From: Nymphaea colorata
Taxonomy: Eukaryota > Streptophyta > Magnoliopsida > Nymphaeales > Nymphaeaceae
Assembly: GCF_008831285.2 (NCBI RefSeq)
Contig: NC_045150.1
Location: 16,735,362-16,799,361 of the forward strand
Length of the DNA: 64,000 nt
Reading direction: 5' to 3'
The stretch's first letter is position 1. The number at the start of each line of letters is the position of its first letter. The position numbers were made by a program, and so were the translations under genes. The notes beneath the pieces were generated by a model. The model searched no databases. It was given only the letters and a program-made list of their open reading frames with translations, and was not told where the DNA came from. Positions 35,604 to 48,900 of this stretch are shown here, piece after piece.

Positions 35604-38262
35604 GCCAAAGCTTGTGATGAGTATTTTGGCGTTTTTGGCTGCACTGACTCTCATGAAAAGTCAGTCGGATCCCAAAATGTTCCATCCGGCCCCTGATACG
35701 TTGAAAGATGTCACAGCAGAAAGATACTTTTTCTATTATTTGTTTAATCGGTTAGGTCAAATGAGTCAGTAGTGCTTGACCCTTTTCAAAGATTTGGTGA
35801 TTGAAAAGCATCTTCAACATTGAATCAAGTGCAACCTAGCATGTGCCACTAAAATAAAACGAAAACACTTCCATCCACTAGTGAACCAATATGTCCACTG
35901 GCGAACTGGCAGAAGCCCCAGTGTCCGCAGCTCAGTAGCGGAGTCACTAATTTGCAGCTGTCTAGTACTAATATAAAAAAAATTAAATCTAAGAGGCACC
36001 AATATGTAATAAATTAAATTATATTTCAGAAAGTATGTAAATAAAATAAATTTGGTGAGCCAGTGTAAACAACTTCCTACACGTAACTCGGCCACTGTTT
36101 CAGCTGATTGCTTCTCCCAACAACTTGCCTGAGTAGTTGTTGGAGACGCTTAAAAATTTCTATTCTTAACAAGTTGTTTATTCTGGAAACATAATGGTGA
36201 CAATGAATTAAATTGAAATTTAAGCGTGGCCATTAATTTTTTTTGGAAATCGTAGTTGAGTGCAAGTCCAAAAATATCAAAAATTAATTGGGTTTCCGAT
36301 CAGTAAGATCTAGTAATTACTGTCAAAAACTTAAGTTCCATTTTGTTTTTTGCTTTCTCCTTGCCAGGGATCTTTTGTCCCCTAAAATGGGGGTAAATTT
36401 CCCTTGTTTAAGTCCTGAACACCCAATCAAGTGTTTGGGTCTGGAAATCCCGTCCCGTGTTTGGGGACGCAAACATATAACTTACACAGTGGTAGTTGGG
36501 CTCACATGCGGTGGTGGAGTCATGTATATGCAAGAATAGACACCATCCTCATAACTTTTCAAACTCCTTATACGAATTTACATTTAAGTGCTTCCTACTA
36601 CAAGTTAATTTACATATTTATGAATATTCTCATTTCTAACTTCTAACTCTGCCCTTGTTGGTCTCTATTTACAATTTTGAATCAGGCTTACTTACCTCAA
36701 GGGGCATAATATAACTGGTCAAGCAAGTAGTCACCTGATAACACATTTGTTAGTTCAATTCTCATGTCAGCACCACTGCAAACAGTAAAAAGTGCGATAC
36801 TCAAGTTGTTGAGTATATTGTAGGTCCACGTAGGTCCCGAAGCAGACCTAGACTCTGGGGTCGATGAGGTAAAAAGAGGGAGGAGGGGCAGTTGGTCTTC
36901 GGCTTCTCCTGCCAAATTGGCACTTGAGAATCAGGCTTGATGAGTGATTTTTTCTCTGCACAATAATAACAATAAGGCCATAGACAGGCTACAACTAGGG
37001 TTATAGGACTCATGCCATTATGATAAAATATGTAAAATGAGTCGAAGCAGCTAATATCATCATGGAGAAGGCAAATTTTTTAGGGTCCCAAACATGTGCA
37101 TTACAACTAGCACTTTAATTGTTTCTTATCGAGCTATCATTTTTAGAAAACTATTATTTAAGGGCCCAACTTTGCACCATAATTGAAAATGGAAAACCAT
37201 AGTCGATAATTACTATATCAATGGCCCTATTCAATAGAATGGATCTTAGGTCACATGTCATAAATTAAGTAGCTGGCTAGCTTCATCCAATTAATGGAAA
37301 TGGAAAAAATTAATTTTCAATTTCTTTTTTTTTTTAAAAAATAAATTTCATTGTGAACTACAATAAAGTACCAGGGCGAATGATATGGGTATACGTAGAA
37401 GCTTTGATCACCATCCTAATGAGACACGTAAAATCCATGGTTGCCATCCCCAGATTGATAATGATTATATTAATAATAATAAAAAAGGGTAGGTAATAAT
37501 CATAACAGCAACAACACAGACATACCAAGTTGAGTGTTATCTTAATTAAGAAGTATTAAGGAAATAATTTATTAGTAACATATGTATCAGATTCAATATT
37601 AATAAATATTAACTTATAATGCCAAAGTTATACCAGCTTGAACGCTACCATAAGAATCACTAACGATATAATTATTCGTGTCGCCCCGGATACAACTAAT
37701 GATAAAATAGTTGGTAAACCTGACTCAAGCAAGCAAGTCATGTGCATTTAATTAAAGAAATCGAAATTGAACTTGGGTCAAGTTTCTGCTTCATCCGCTG
37801 AGTGTTTGAAAAATTGGCTCAGGAGTATCAGAGCAGATCCAGATCATGGATAGTTCACTGGACCTAGGGACTAACTCTTGCCAGTCCAAAACAAAAACCT
37901 ACATTGGTATTCATAAGTAACCTTCCGTTGGCATTGATATTCCATTGTCCCTTATATTCATGCTTGCGGGAAGCATATCAGAGCATATATTATACTAAGT
38001 TCTCCAAAAGAAGCTGACCAAAATAACTGGTTAGGGTAAAGTACTATTGCATTGACAGATCCAGATTCAGATCTACATCCAAAAGTATTGGCTGCAATCA
38101 AATTGGTACCACTTAGCCGGATTGTAGACCATGTATCAAATACCAGTTCAGTCCCGCTGACCAATCCATGTTAGGTTTGTGTTTAACTGACCAATCTGCA
38201 CAAACAAATTTGTAAGATTCGAACCATATCCAGCTCAAATATTATATTACATTATATTAATA
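35598..38262. other. Intergenic, no gene
   Basis: About 2.7 kb. hAT-like ends appear as gctcagtagcggagtcac near 35931, and as cggtggtggagtcatg near 36510 with aactctgcccttg near 36644. The short minus-strand frames at 36697-37013 match nothing I know. Confidence 0.4.
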
Positions 38263-38330
38263 TTATATATATATATATATGTATATATATTTATATTTAT
38301 ATTTATATTTATATTTATATATATGCTGAA
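38263..38330. repeat. TA and ATATTT microsatellite
   Basis: A TA run passes into repeats of tatatt (atttatatttatatttatat), a compound microsatellite. Confidence 0.9.
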
Positions 38331-39749
38331 ATCATATTGGCATGGATTGTTTGCTGAATATCAAGTGATCATAGTTGTTTTTTGCTATAAAAACAGGTTA
38401 TATTTTCATTTTTCAGGTTGGAAGCAAATACTTATATGATGTGGAACAATATTGAATCCTTCACACCATACAAAGCCAATCTTCTTATGGTAATAACATC
38501 CAGATACTCTTCTAATGCCCATCGGAAAGGTGGGCCAAACAATATTATAAATCATTTTTTGTTCACCAATTTAGGTCGTTCAGCTTGGAAGGTTTAAGCA
38601 ATCTACCAATCCAAAGCATCTGGAACCTTATGAATATGTTTATTGTATGGTTGTTTTGGTGCACCTGGAGTGTAGAACTCTTATGACTACAAACTTTTAG
38701 TATATTAATCCCTTGAGCATCAACCATGTGCAAAAAGGTTTGCACATGGAAGTACCCAATTCTAAGCATGATTTTAATATGAATGCTTCTTAATGACTCA
38801 ACTCTAGTTAATTGTTTGGATTTCTTGCGTGTAACTTAACAAAGTAAATCCCTTGCCTATTTGTTGAGTACACATCAAACAGGCTAAGCTGATGGACCAC
38901 ACCATATTCTTTTGAAATAATACAAGCCTTGCAAATATTTAAGGTGTGGACAATGTTATGCTACATGTAGCCTACCTTATCTACTCATATTAATGTCTTG
39001 TCTTCTTGACAGACGCCACTCAATTGATTACAGTCTAAAAAACAAAAAAATATTAACATCAGGCACGCAACTTTTGAAATTAGGTGGCCTTGTTAGTGCA
39101 TATTAATCCATGAGAACTCATGAGGTACACTGCTTAGGTTGTCAAAAATTAAGATGATGGTCACGTGATAATTCAGACTTTCCGTTTATAATTACATTAG
39201 TTCAGAATCAGCTAAGACGGCAGAGTTTACTGTACTTTCTTTCCAGTATAGAATTGAAAATTCTGCACAGTTTAATGTTACTAATTAATTAAAGAGAGAA
39301 ATGTAATGTAATATATATACATGCATATAAAACACTCAGGTTGCCTAAATATGCTCTGGAATTTGTTTAGAATTATTGGATAGAAACCACTTATGAAGTA
39401 AACAATGACTTGGGGCAGCGGGGCAATTTGTAAACGATGAGATATTTCTTGTATTAGATGTCCATTTATTCAATTTACATCATTGCTTGCAACCAAAGGC
39501 ACCACATTTTAATTTGTATGGGAATGACCATGATGAAAAAAATATATCTGTGACTCAGAGGGAGAGGGAGAGAGAGGCTAAGGGACCACACTGATCTCCA
39601 TCACATGTTATTTTCAGGTTTCAATCACCATTTGTAAATGCATGTCTTATTTTATCTTTTCCCATTCATACCAAGAACAATATCACCAACAAAACATGAT
39701 GCAAACTCAAGCAGCAACAGAACCATTGATCCCTCGCCCGTTTACTTAT

Positions 39750-39751
<2 letters not shown>
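38331..39751. other. Intergenic, no gene
   Basis: AT-rich; a gagagggagagagag run at 39559-39575. No supported gene. Confidence 0.4.

Positions 39752-39787
<36 letters not shown>
39752..39787. repeat. CT microsatellite
   Basis: About 36 bp of CT repeat. Confidence 0.95.
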
Positions 39788-39791
<4 letters not shown>

Positions 39792-39825
39792 CAACCATCT
39801 ATCCCTTAAGAACATGTTTAGGAAT

Positions 39826-39991
39826 CAGTGGCGGAGTTAAAAACTTTTCGTTGAGTAGCAACACATACGAATAAGTTAATGATCGTGGATACGAATATGT
39901 AAATATTTAGACCAGTTAATAGTAAATAAATGAATTTTATGGGTCTGCATAGTTAATTGTCCACAAAGGTCCACATATGGCTCTGCCCTTG
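39826..39991. repeat. hAT-like remnant, CAGTGGCGGAG end
   Basis: Left end CAGTGGCGGAGTTAAAAAC and right end ggctctgcccttg, an imperfect inverted repeat like that of the element at 3090-3609. Flanking 8-mers do not match, so it is decayed or a fragment. Confidence 0.45.
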
Positions 39992-40036
39992 ATAGATTTT
40001 GGTGTTCACTCCCTGCAATGCTTGCTTCGATCTAGT

Positions 40037-40486
40037 TAGGGATGTCAATGTATTACATTTGAAATAGATGTACTATTTATGCTATTTATTTTTTCGGATG
40101 TTCATATATTCAGATTCAAATATGAATAATGAAAAAAATATATTATATCCTAATGCTAATTCAAAGTACGAATCCAATCTAGATCCAATTTTTAGATTCA
40201 CATCTAAATCCATATCTGACTCCTCATTGGAATCTAATCCACATTACAATATGTTAGAATGCGACTTTCAAAATGTATGGACATGAGATATAGGAAATTT
40301 ATTTAAAAACAAATCCAATCTGAATCCAAATCCGTTAGATATTTGCCTAAATCTGAATGGATGTCATTTCTTAAATCCTAACCCGACCCGATTCCTTATT
40401 CAGATATCAAATTTTTACCATATCAGATTTTTTTTCAAGCGGAAAGGTCGAATGTCTGACTTAAATCAGATTTATTGACACCCACA
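40037..40486. mobile_element. hAT-like word-repeat element, complete
   Basis: 450 bp starting TAGGGATGTCAATG and ending attgacacccaca, imperfect terminal inverted repeats sharing TGTCAAT. It is flanked by a perfect 8-bp duplication GATCTAGT (40029-40036 and 40487-40494), which points to the hAT superfamily. The interior is made of degenerate aatccaatctgaatcc words and codes for nothing. It serves as the type copy for similar sequence at 14617, 26710-27230 and 31120-31290. Confidence 0.85.
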
Positions 40487-40884
40487 GATCTAGTAGAGAC
40501 ACAGCGAGATTGTGTGAAGAACGATCATGCACACATGCCTCTCAAATGTTACTGCCTCAACTTTTTACTGTATTAAACCGTATAGGTTGAATCTACGTTT
40601 CACTGACTTGATAAGAATTCACATTAATTGGATTGTTTCTTTGGGTGTTTTTAAGTTTTCAACCTGTCGCGAGTCCAATTCTATAAAAAGGCGATCAGGA
40701 ATTAAATCACCTCTTTATATCAATAATACACAATTCAACTTTCAATTAATGTTACCAAATCGATTAAACATATGGTAAATCATATCTATATGGTCAGAAT
40801 ATCTTTAGCATGTCAACTTGAGTTTGCACTTATAAATTCTAACTAGGAACTAGAATGAGCTGCTGGTGATTTGAGTTAGTTTGA

Positions 40885-41214
40885 CACCAAGCTCATCTCA
40901 TCTTCTTCAACTCTCAAACTGACAATGCCCGAAAATACGCAAGCTTCCTGTGGTCGTTCTGGTTCCACAACATAGCCTCACTAATGGGGGCTGAAATGCC
41001 AAGAGAATGGACCATTGAAGGCTTTGTTCATTTAGATGGTACTTAAGATCGTGAAGTTGGAGATCCAGAGTTCGACAACGAACACATAATTTTGAACTTT
41101 AATGCACTCAACGGGCTTCTAGCTTCTTCTCCTGAAGTATATGAAGGGAGAGTACCAACGATGCCAACAAGCCCATCATCGGACTACGACAAAGAAAAAC
41201 TAGATCCACGCTAA
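40885..41214 (+). pseudogene. Possible decayed coding fragment, unrecognised
   Basis: 110 codons in one frame with a single internal stop (TAA at 41044-41046), ending in TAA at 41212-41214. The translation is protein-like rather than low-complexity: it includes ARKYASFLWSFWF, GAEMPREWTIEGFVHLDG and then EVGDPEFDNEHIILNFNALN with a PTMPTSPSSDYDKEKLD tail. I do not recognise the family and there is no start in context. It could be a captured gene piece, a transposon ORF remnant or chance. Confidence 0.3.
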
Positions 41215-41997
41215 GCAAGTAACACCTTCTATATTCTCGATCTCATCCGAATTCTGTTGATCCTTCGAATCATGCTCATTAGCATAAAACATGGCCTGCT
41301 TTGCTCGATGGTGCCTTTTTCGGGCCCCAGTCAGGCTGGGTATCGAGTACCCATCAAGTACTCGGCCCAATGCTCAGGCTTACTACCTGGTAGCGTGACT
41401 CGTGAATACCAAGTTGGTGAAATTGATGATTTTGCAACTCACAGTAACGTATTTTATTATGCCAAAACTAAACGTACTCTCTAATAGGCCCTCTTAAAGA
41501 AAAACATAGAAACTACCAATAAATCAGCCCTCTTAAAGAAAAAAACAATTTATTCATAGCAATCTAAGCTCAGTTTTTAATTCCACAGGAAATATCCCTA
41601 AAAGTGTATGTCAAAAATTACAAGCTTGCACAGAAATGTTTGTATGTGCATGCAAAAAAAACACAAAAAATGCAGGGTTCATGTTGCATGACATGCATCT
41701 TATTGAGCTCGAACCTGAATTTAAAATAAGTTGATATCATGCATGCTACTATGTCATACATTTCAATCTCTGTCCGAAAGTGTAGGCTGATGACTTTTCA
41801 TGAGAAGATTGCCTCGACAGAGGAGTATCTTTCTGAATCCTGAGAACAGACTACTACCAACTCTCAAAAATCTTTCCGCAGTCATTATGCAATTGTATAC
41901 AGCAAGACGTGGACAAGCTACCTGGATCAGTCATTTAAACGTGGGCAAGCTACCTGGATCTGTCTATTAATGCAACAAATTTTACCAACTTCAAGCA
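41215..41997 (-). other. Downstream flank and probable 3' UTR of GAA1
   Basis: On the minus strand an AATAAA (complement of 41549-41554) lies about 445 bp after the GAA1 stop and may be its poly(A) signal. A 32-bp word starting gtggrcaagctacctggatc is repeated in tandem at 41909 and 41941. Confidence 0.4.
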
Positions 41998-42901
41998 TTA
42001 TCTGTGCAGGAGAATAAATAAGCACAACACCCAACAAGGAAGCTGGACGAGAAATAAGTATAGATAAGTAGCACTGTTCCATGACCATAAAGTTTCAACC
42101 CAATCAACGAAATCACCTGGTGTGACGTTACTAAAACCCTCAGACATGCCCTTCAACAATAAAAATGCAGCAGGCGGGAAGCCAAGCACCCCAAACACCA
42201 GATTAGAAATGATCAAAATGGCCGCCCGCATTTTCACAGCTTTGCAGATATGTTTGATGGGGTGAACGAACAGGCACATGGGAACTAGAAGCATGGCTCC
42301 AATTTGAGCTGTTGCAAAATTAATTACTGACATTAAACCCAGGCCTATGGAAGCAAAGCCAACTGTCGCTGCTTTCAGAACTGCCCAATTGTTGCAACAA
42401 GCTTCCTGAAGACCCCCCACAAGGCCTTGATAGGTGGAGCAAGAATACCAAGTTGAAAGCAAAAGCAAAGTAGAAAGAACAATCCAGACAAAAAAACTGG
42501 TTGTTGGTGCTCTGTTGGGAAGTTGATCCAGAAGGCAAGGCAGCACTGAGACAATGGCTGCCCATGCATGGACTAGCAAGACTATTTTCACAGCATTAAC
42601 CCACTGCCAAGAAGGCAAAGAGAAAGAAGGATCCAGATCGTATGCATGATGTGATAAACTCTGTTTCTTGTTTACCTTAGAAAAGTCGACGAGGTTTGCA
42701 GCATTAGAGAAATCACTGGAAGATTTGCCCAGATAGAGTGCAGCAGCAAGTACAGGCAGAGGCAAAATAAGCAGCATAAATGGGATCATGTATACGCCTA
42801 CAGAGACAAATCTATTAGGAGCCGTAAGCAGGTAAAGAAAAAATGATTGGTGGAACTTCTCAAGGAGGTTATTTATCGAACGTATGGTCCCCTCGACAAG
42901 C
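41998..42901 (-). CDS. GAA1: GAA1 last exon, membrane domain
   Basis: Codes 300 residues and the stop (TAA at 41998-42000). It starts after tgtgcag; the first base completes the AG|G codon of the previous exon, giving [11 protein letters not shown]. After [18 protein letters not shown] come about six hydrophobic stretches ([110 protein letters not shown]), as expected for the GAA1 C-terminal membrane part that contacts GPI. It ends directly after the last membrane segment. Confidence 0.9.
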
Positions 42902-45900
42902 CTGCACAAAAACATGATTTCAGATGCTTTCATCAGATATTCTAGCAGGACCCTGAATATGGCTCAGTCAGAAAATTTGAATAAAAGAACGAGATTCTCC
43001 GAAGTAAAGTTCTTTGGCACCTCCCCATAAGAAAAGAAGGCAGGAAAACATGGTCACTAAATAAAATGTTACAGAACTAAAACGTATGAACCAAATAATG
43101 CACTCATAATTCCTCTAAAATATGTGAACTGGAATCAATGATCATTAAAATTGGCTGCATTACCCCAGACAGATAAGGAAAACTATTTTACTTTCTCCCA
43201 AGATGATAAAAAGCTAAAGGAACAGAAATTATTATTTCTAATTTTCCCGTATCCCTTTTAAACATCATTATGACTCCATTCCTATCTGAAACTATTTTAC
43301 TATTATTACTTTGCTGTGATATATTGCAAAAGAAAATGCAAGTAACTTCTGAAAAATCAATTCTTATGCCAAAAGATGAGAAGTGTATTCCTGCTTTGAC
43401 TTCTGCGACTACAGTGCCACTCTTAGTCTTACCAATAACAGGAATTATCAGTAGGCAGATATGCTACCAAAATACCCTCAGAAGAAAGATGAACCATCTC
43501 TATTTAATTATACTGTAGAAGAATGCTGCCAAGTTATGAATATTCCTCCGTAACTTCTGGACTAACAGAAATAACGGTATGCACTTGAAGTATGGACAGA
43601 TCCTGCACTACAACACCTTCCTTGATAAAAGATCACAAAGAAAGAAAAATTTCCATCTTTTACCACTATCTAGACTCCATAGATATTTTATGATGATGTG
43701 TATGCACGAGTTGCAAACTGGAGAAGGAATAGAAAATGCACCATGCAAAAATGTTGCATACAAGATTTATTGTCATGTTTGTGACCTTGATTGGTGCATG
43801 ATTTGTTTTGACAAATAGTGAAAACAGCAACCTTCACCTGCATAAAAATTGATTCACAAATCCTAGCATGTAATTCGCACTCCCCTAAGGGCCTTTTCGG
43901 GTGAACTTAGTTTTTCATGACAACCTAGTTTGTGACCCAAATTTGCATGGAATTGCAGTTCATATCATGACCATGTCCAGACATAAAATCACCTTACATC
44001 TATGTACACATTGTTTTCCCTCCTTTATTGTGCATTTACAATACTTCAGTCAGTGAAGACATTTCAGATGATCATAGAAAGCCCATGGAAAATGTGGCCA
44101 ATTCCAAGGCCCTAAAACTTGGGCTCAATCTGTCGGCTGGATGGCTTAATGAAAGTTTGGGAAATGGATCATCTCTCCTTTGGACAGGCCAACTGGAAAT
44201 ATGATGGGCCACAGTCCATTCATTCATACTCAATGTTGGCTCGCCAGATGTAACATCCAGAACAGGTGGCAAGAGCTCAGGAATCTAGTCCAAATAACAT
44301 CCTGGCAAGCTGAACCACAGGCAGACACCATTGACTAGTCTGATGCCTAATTGTGATGAGGACACTCTACATGAGCAAACAAAAGAAAAGCCTGCACAGA
44401 TTACTGGGACTTTCAGATTACTAGGACTTTCACAGTAGCAAATACAGAAACTTGAAATGAGATAAACAGACAAAAAGAAGATTGAGTTTAGAGCCTATAA
44501 CTGATGTAAAACGAAATTATACATAACTAACCTGCCCATTTTAAGAATAAATGCTGTCCGCAACATGTCATTATCGAGAGATGTCTTTGGAGATATTTCC
44601 AGGGTTACTGCATCAACCTGGTAGTCCCTAAAAGCCCCATGAAGTCCTGTTGGAATGCCAAGTGCCTATCAAAAGAAACAAATCACAGTCCAGGAAATGT
44701 CAAACCAGATACTGTGTCCCATATAAAATGACCAAAGAACGAAGAAGAAAATTTAAACAAAGCCATTGGTAAGCACCTGTTGATACATTGAACTTGCAAG
44801 AGTAGCTGTGCCTTCAAGAAAATCTGAAGCAGGAATTGCAAATTTCCATTGAGGGTTTACACTTCCTGCTGTTTCACTAACCCATTCAAATAAATCTCCG
44901 ACCATCTTTAGCCAAATAGATTTGAGTAAAGAGGACACAGTGCCAACTTTCACATCTAAACCTTGCCTATGAACAGCCAAGTAATGCACAACATTGATAA
45001 GGTCAAGGTTTGGCATCTGTCCGTTAGATGCCTCTGCTAATATTTGAACAGTATCTTTGACACTTTGGGATGCATTTGCTATTTTAATCACAAGAGCAGC
45101 AGCTATAGCTCCAGCTCTTCTAAAGACTTCTGAATTTACCTCTTCAGGAGATTCCTCAGCTCTTTCAAGAGAAATATAAGTGCCAGTACTCGTTTTAGTA
45201 TAATCTCCTGAGTTGCACAAGAAATAAGGATCATAATAAGCCCTAAGCCATGAAGCAACAGAAGTGTATTCTCCATAGCGAGAATCTGCAGCCAGCCATA
45301 CAACATCTTTTGCAAGCCATGACACTTGACTAAGGTGAGAGAAAATGGAGAATGCAAGTCCCAGTGAAAAAGCATCAGTTACACTAATAGCCTCTGGGTT
45401 GTAAGGTGTCACCAGCACAATAGATTCCTTTCCATCGCCTTGGGGTGCTCTAATTACACCAACAATATTGACAGCAGGTGAAGAGGAGTTGCCATTATCA
45501 TGAACCATTCCAGAACAAGAGGATCTTGAAAAGAATTGCAATGGACGAAACTCCTTTTTTGATGGTTGAAATCTATGATGATAAACATCAGAACCCGTTG
45601 AAGTCATGTACTTTGCAACCAACCTCGGGACACCTCTGCATTAAGCACGACTTAGTAAGATTCGCAGAACAACTTTGAGACATTTATATATGAAAGACAA
45701 TACCCTAAAAATACTTTTCAATACAGTGTTCGATGGCGAAGAGCAGTAAACTCTAAGAAGATAAAGACAATCTTTGAAGAAAGAAATGGTAAATGCCAGA
45801 AGACCAAGTTACCGCCCTACTCACAGAGGGCTGATGCAATAGGAATGAGAAAGTTTAAGTTTCATGAAAGAAGTATGTTGACGTATGAAGTCCACTGAGG

Positions 45901-48900
45901 ATGAAACCATTGTTAAGTTTGTACATATGGATCGGGTCACCTAGACCCGACCCATTTGATCCACACGCCCAACGCATCATGGGCGATGGCATACTTGTAA
46001 ATCTTATTGTTATTTTGTGTATTTTATGATGTACCGTAAATCGTGATTAGTATATAATAATGATAACAAGAGGTAGACGTCATTTGTTGCTGCTCTCTTT
46101 CATCTCTCTCTTGCTTGGACGTGCAGCCCACTTCTCTCTTCCTCCTCTTGCATCTAAGTTCATTTTGTGGTTTGGTATTAGATATCAAAATCTTACATGG
46201 TATCAGAGCAAGTTTTGCCACTGAGAATGTTCTGTAAGAATCTCTAATTTCTGCCCTAATCTTTGTTTCTTTTCTGCCCTAACCCTAATCCCCAAATTTC
46301 TGCCCTAACCCTAATCCCCAAATTTTCTGCCCTAATCTTATCTAATCCTATCGTCTACCCTCATCTGCCCTAATCCTACTATCTGCCCTAATCTGCCCTA
46401 ACCCTACCATCTGCCCTAATCCTACTGCCTGCCCTAATCTGTCCTAATCTGCCCTACCGTCAGCCACCTAACCCTAATCTCAAAATTTCTACTTTCCCCC
46501 TACTTTCTAATTATTGCATTTATGGATCCCCACCGCAATTCCAGCATCTTGTCGTCCAATTTCCTCTCCCAACTCATCTCACAAATGCTGAATCATACCA
46601 ATTATTTGACATGGAAACGTCAAATAGTCACATTCATCAAGAGTCACCGTCTCTATGGACATCTCAATGGCACCACACCTGCGCCACTTGAATAGATTAT
46701 GCGAAAGGTGAAGAATGTTGCACGGCAAGTTCAAGAGACCATTGCAGAAAACAATCCTGAATATGAGATGTGGATGGCTCATGATCAATCTCTTGTTGCT
46801 TATATCACCTCCACACTATCAGAGGAAGTCTTAGCGGGTATTGATGATGATCTTTCAACACTTGAGTTATGGAATGTACTTGCTACCACATATTCTCAAG
46901 CATCAGAAGCGAGATTTCTACAACTCAAGAGGCAATTTCAGGATATCAAGCGAGGCACACGTTCAGTCTTGGAATATATACATGAGATCAAAAATGTCAG
47001 CGATCAGCTTGCCATTATAGGGCATCCAGTCAGTGACAATGACAAGGTACAACAGGCTTCGAGTGGATTGAGGCCAGAATTTGATGTTTTTTGCACTGCT
47101 TTAAAGGTATTGTCTGTTCTTCCCTCTTTTGAAGACTTGAAAGCAAAATTGATTCAGCATGAAGCGAGTCGTGTACAACGACATGAATTAGTTCATTCTG
47201 GCGGTCACAATGTATTGGTCACTGGGACCCATGCTTTACAAGGAAGTCATCCAAGAGTTTGGAACTCACAGGCAGGGATGGGGAGAGGTATCCTTCCTAC
47301 ACCTAACACAAATGCACAGGCAAATGTACCACGAAGGATACCTACTTGTTTTTATTGCAATAAGAGAGGTCATGTGAAGTCAGAATATTGGCATAACCCA
47401 CAAAACAAGGGAAAACAGGTCAGGCATGACAATAAGGCAGCAGGGTCATTTTTCGAACATGACTGTGGCATCAAACATTTCCCCTGATGTGCAGTAGATT
47501 CTAATGACAGCGTTGTCTAAAGTCAATCTCAAGCAAAATAAGGAAGGACAATGGTATGTGGATTCTGGTGCTGCAGCTCATGTAACTGGTGACGCATGTA
47601 AGCTTTCTAGTGCTCTCCCTTATTTAACTAAAGGCTCAGTCATCACAGGAGATGGTTCCCATCACAAAATATCACCTATTGGAAATGCACACTTATCCAT
47701 GGCTCATTCCTCAATACCCTTGAAGAATGTTCTTGTTGTTCCAAATGTCAAGAAAAATATCATTTCTGTGTCAAAGCTTATTGATGATACTCATTCCTCT
47801 GTTGAGTTTACTCCCTCTTCTGTTTATGTTAAGGATGCTCGAACCAAGAAGACATTCGGTGTTCGCAAAGGAGACATGTACGTCATTGAAGAAGATCCAA
47901 AAGTGTCTTAAGTCTTGTGATTCAAATTCATCCTTTCCTAGTCATAGTGAAGTCAATATCACAGAGTATGATATGTCATCTCTTTGGCACAGTCGTTTAG
48001 CACATTGTAGTCGGTCTTTCATTCAAAGTCTTGTTGCAGACAGACTATTACAAAAGTCAAGTCTAAGTCCTGTCAGTGAGTCTAGCATGTGCTCAAGTTG
48101 TCATATTTGTAAGAGCTATGCTCTTCCTTTTCAATCAATAAATAAGCAAGCTTCGAAGTTATTCGACACCATTTATTCTGATGTTTGGGGGCTTGCTCCT
48201 ATTTCTTCCTCTTCCGGGAGTAAATATTATGTTGTTTTCATTGATTCTTATTCTCGTTACACTTGAATCCACTTCATGAAAAGCAAATCAGAAGTTTTCC
48301 GCTTGTTCACACAATCCACGTCTTGGTCCAAAACAAATACCCTAGTAATATCGTGCATTTCCAATGTGATGGTGGTGGTAAGTTCATTTCAAATGAATTT
48401 ATTGAGTACTTACTAAATCATAGGATCAGTAGACAGATTTTCTATCCACACACACCACAAAATGGTATTGTTGAAAGAAAACATAGGCACATAGTTGAAA
48501 GTGCTCTCAGTATGATGCATAACACTGATGTGCCCATGACTTTATGGACTGAAGTCTTCCATTCTGTTGTTCATGTTATTAATCGACTGCCACTATCCAT
48601 GCTTGAAGGAAAATCTCCATTCTTTAATTTACATTAAGAACAACCAAATTATGATGAGCTACGTGTTTTTGGATGCATCTGTTATGTTCATGTTGATGTT
48701 TCTTTGAAAAATAAGTTTCAAGATCGAGCTGTCATATGTAGATTTGTGGGTTATGCAGAAAATTATAAAGGTTATCATTGCTACAATCCAAAAACTGGAC
48801 GTGTGCATATTTCACGACATGTTGTTTTTTGATGAGCTCAGGTTGAAGGATTTAAAGGAGCCACATGCAACACTTAATGTTAGAAATGATATATATGACT

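Noticed and set aside
43270-43818. Two plus-strand frames in the GAA1 intron
   Set aside because: No motif; flanking GAA1 exons join in frame without them and they are on the opposite strand.
46260-46480. ccctaaccctaa words as interstitial telomere repeat
   Set aside because: The word is ctgccctaatc with irregular spacing in a copia leader, not the regular plant CCCTAAA array.
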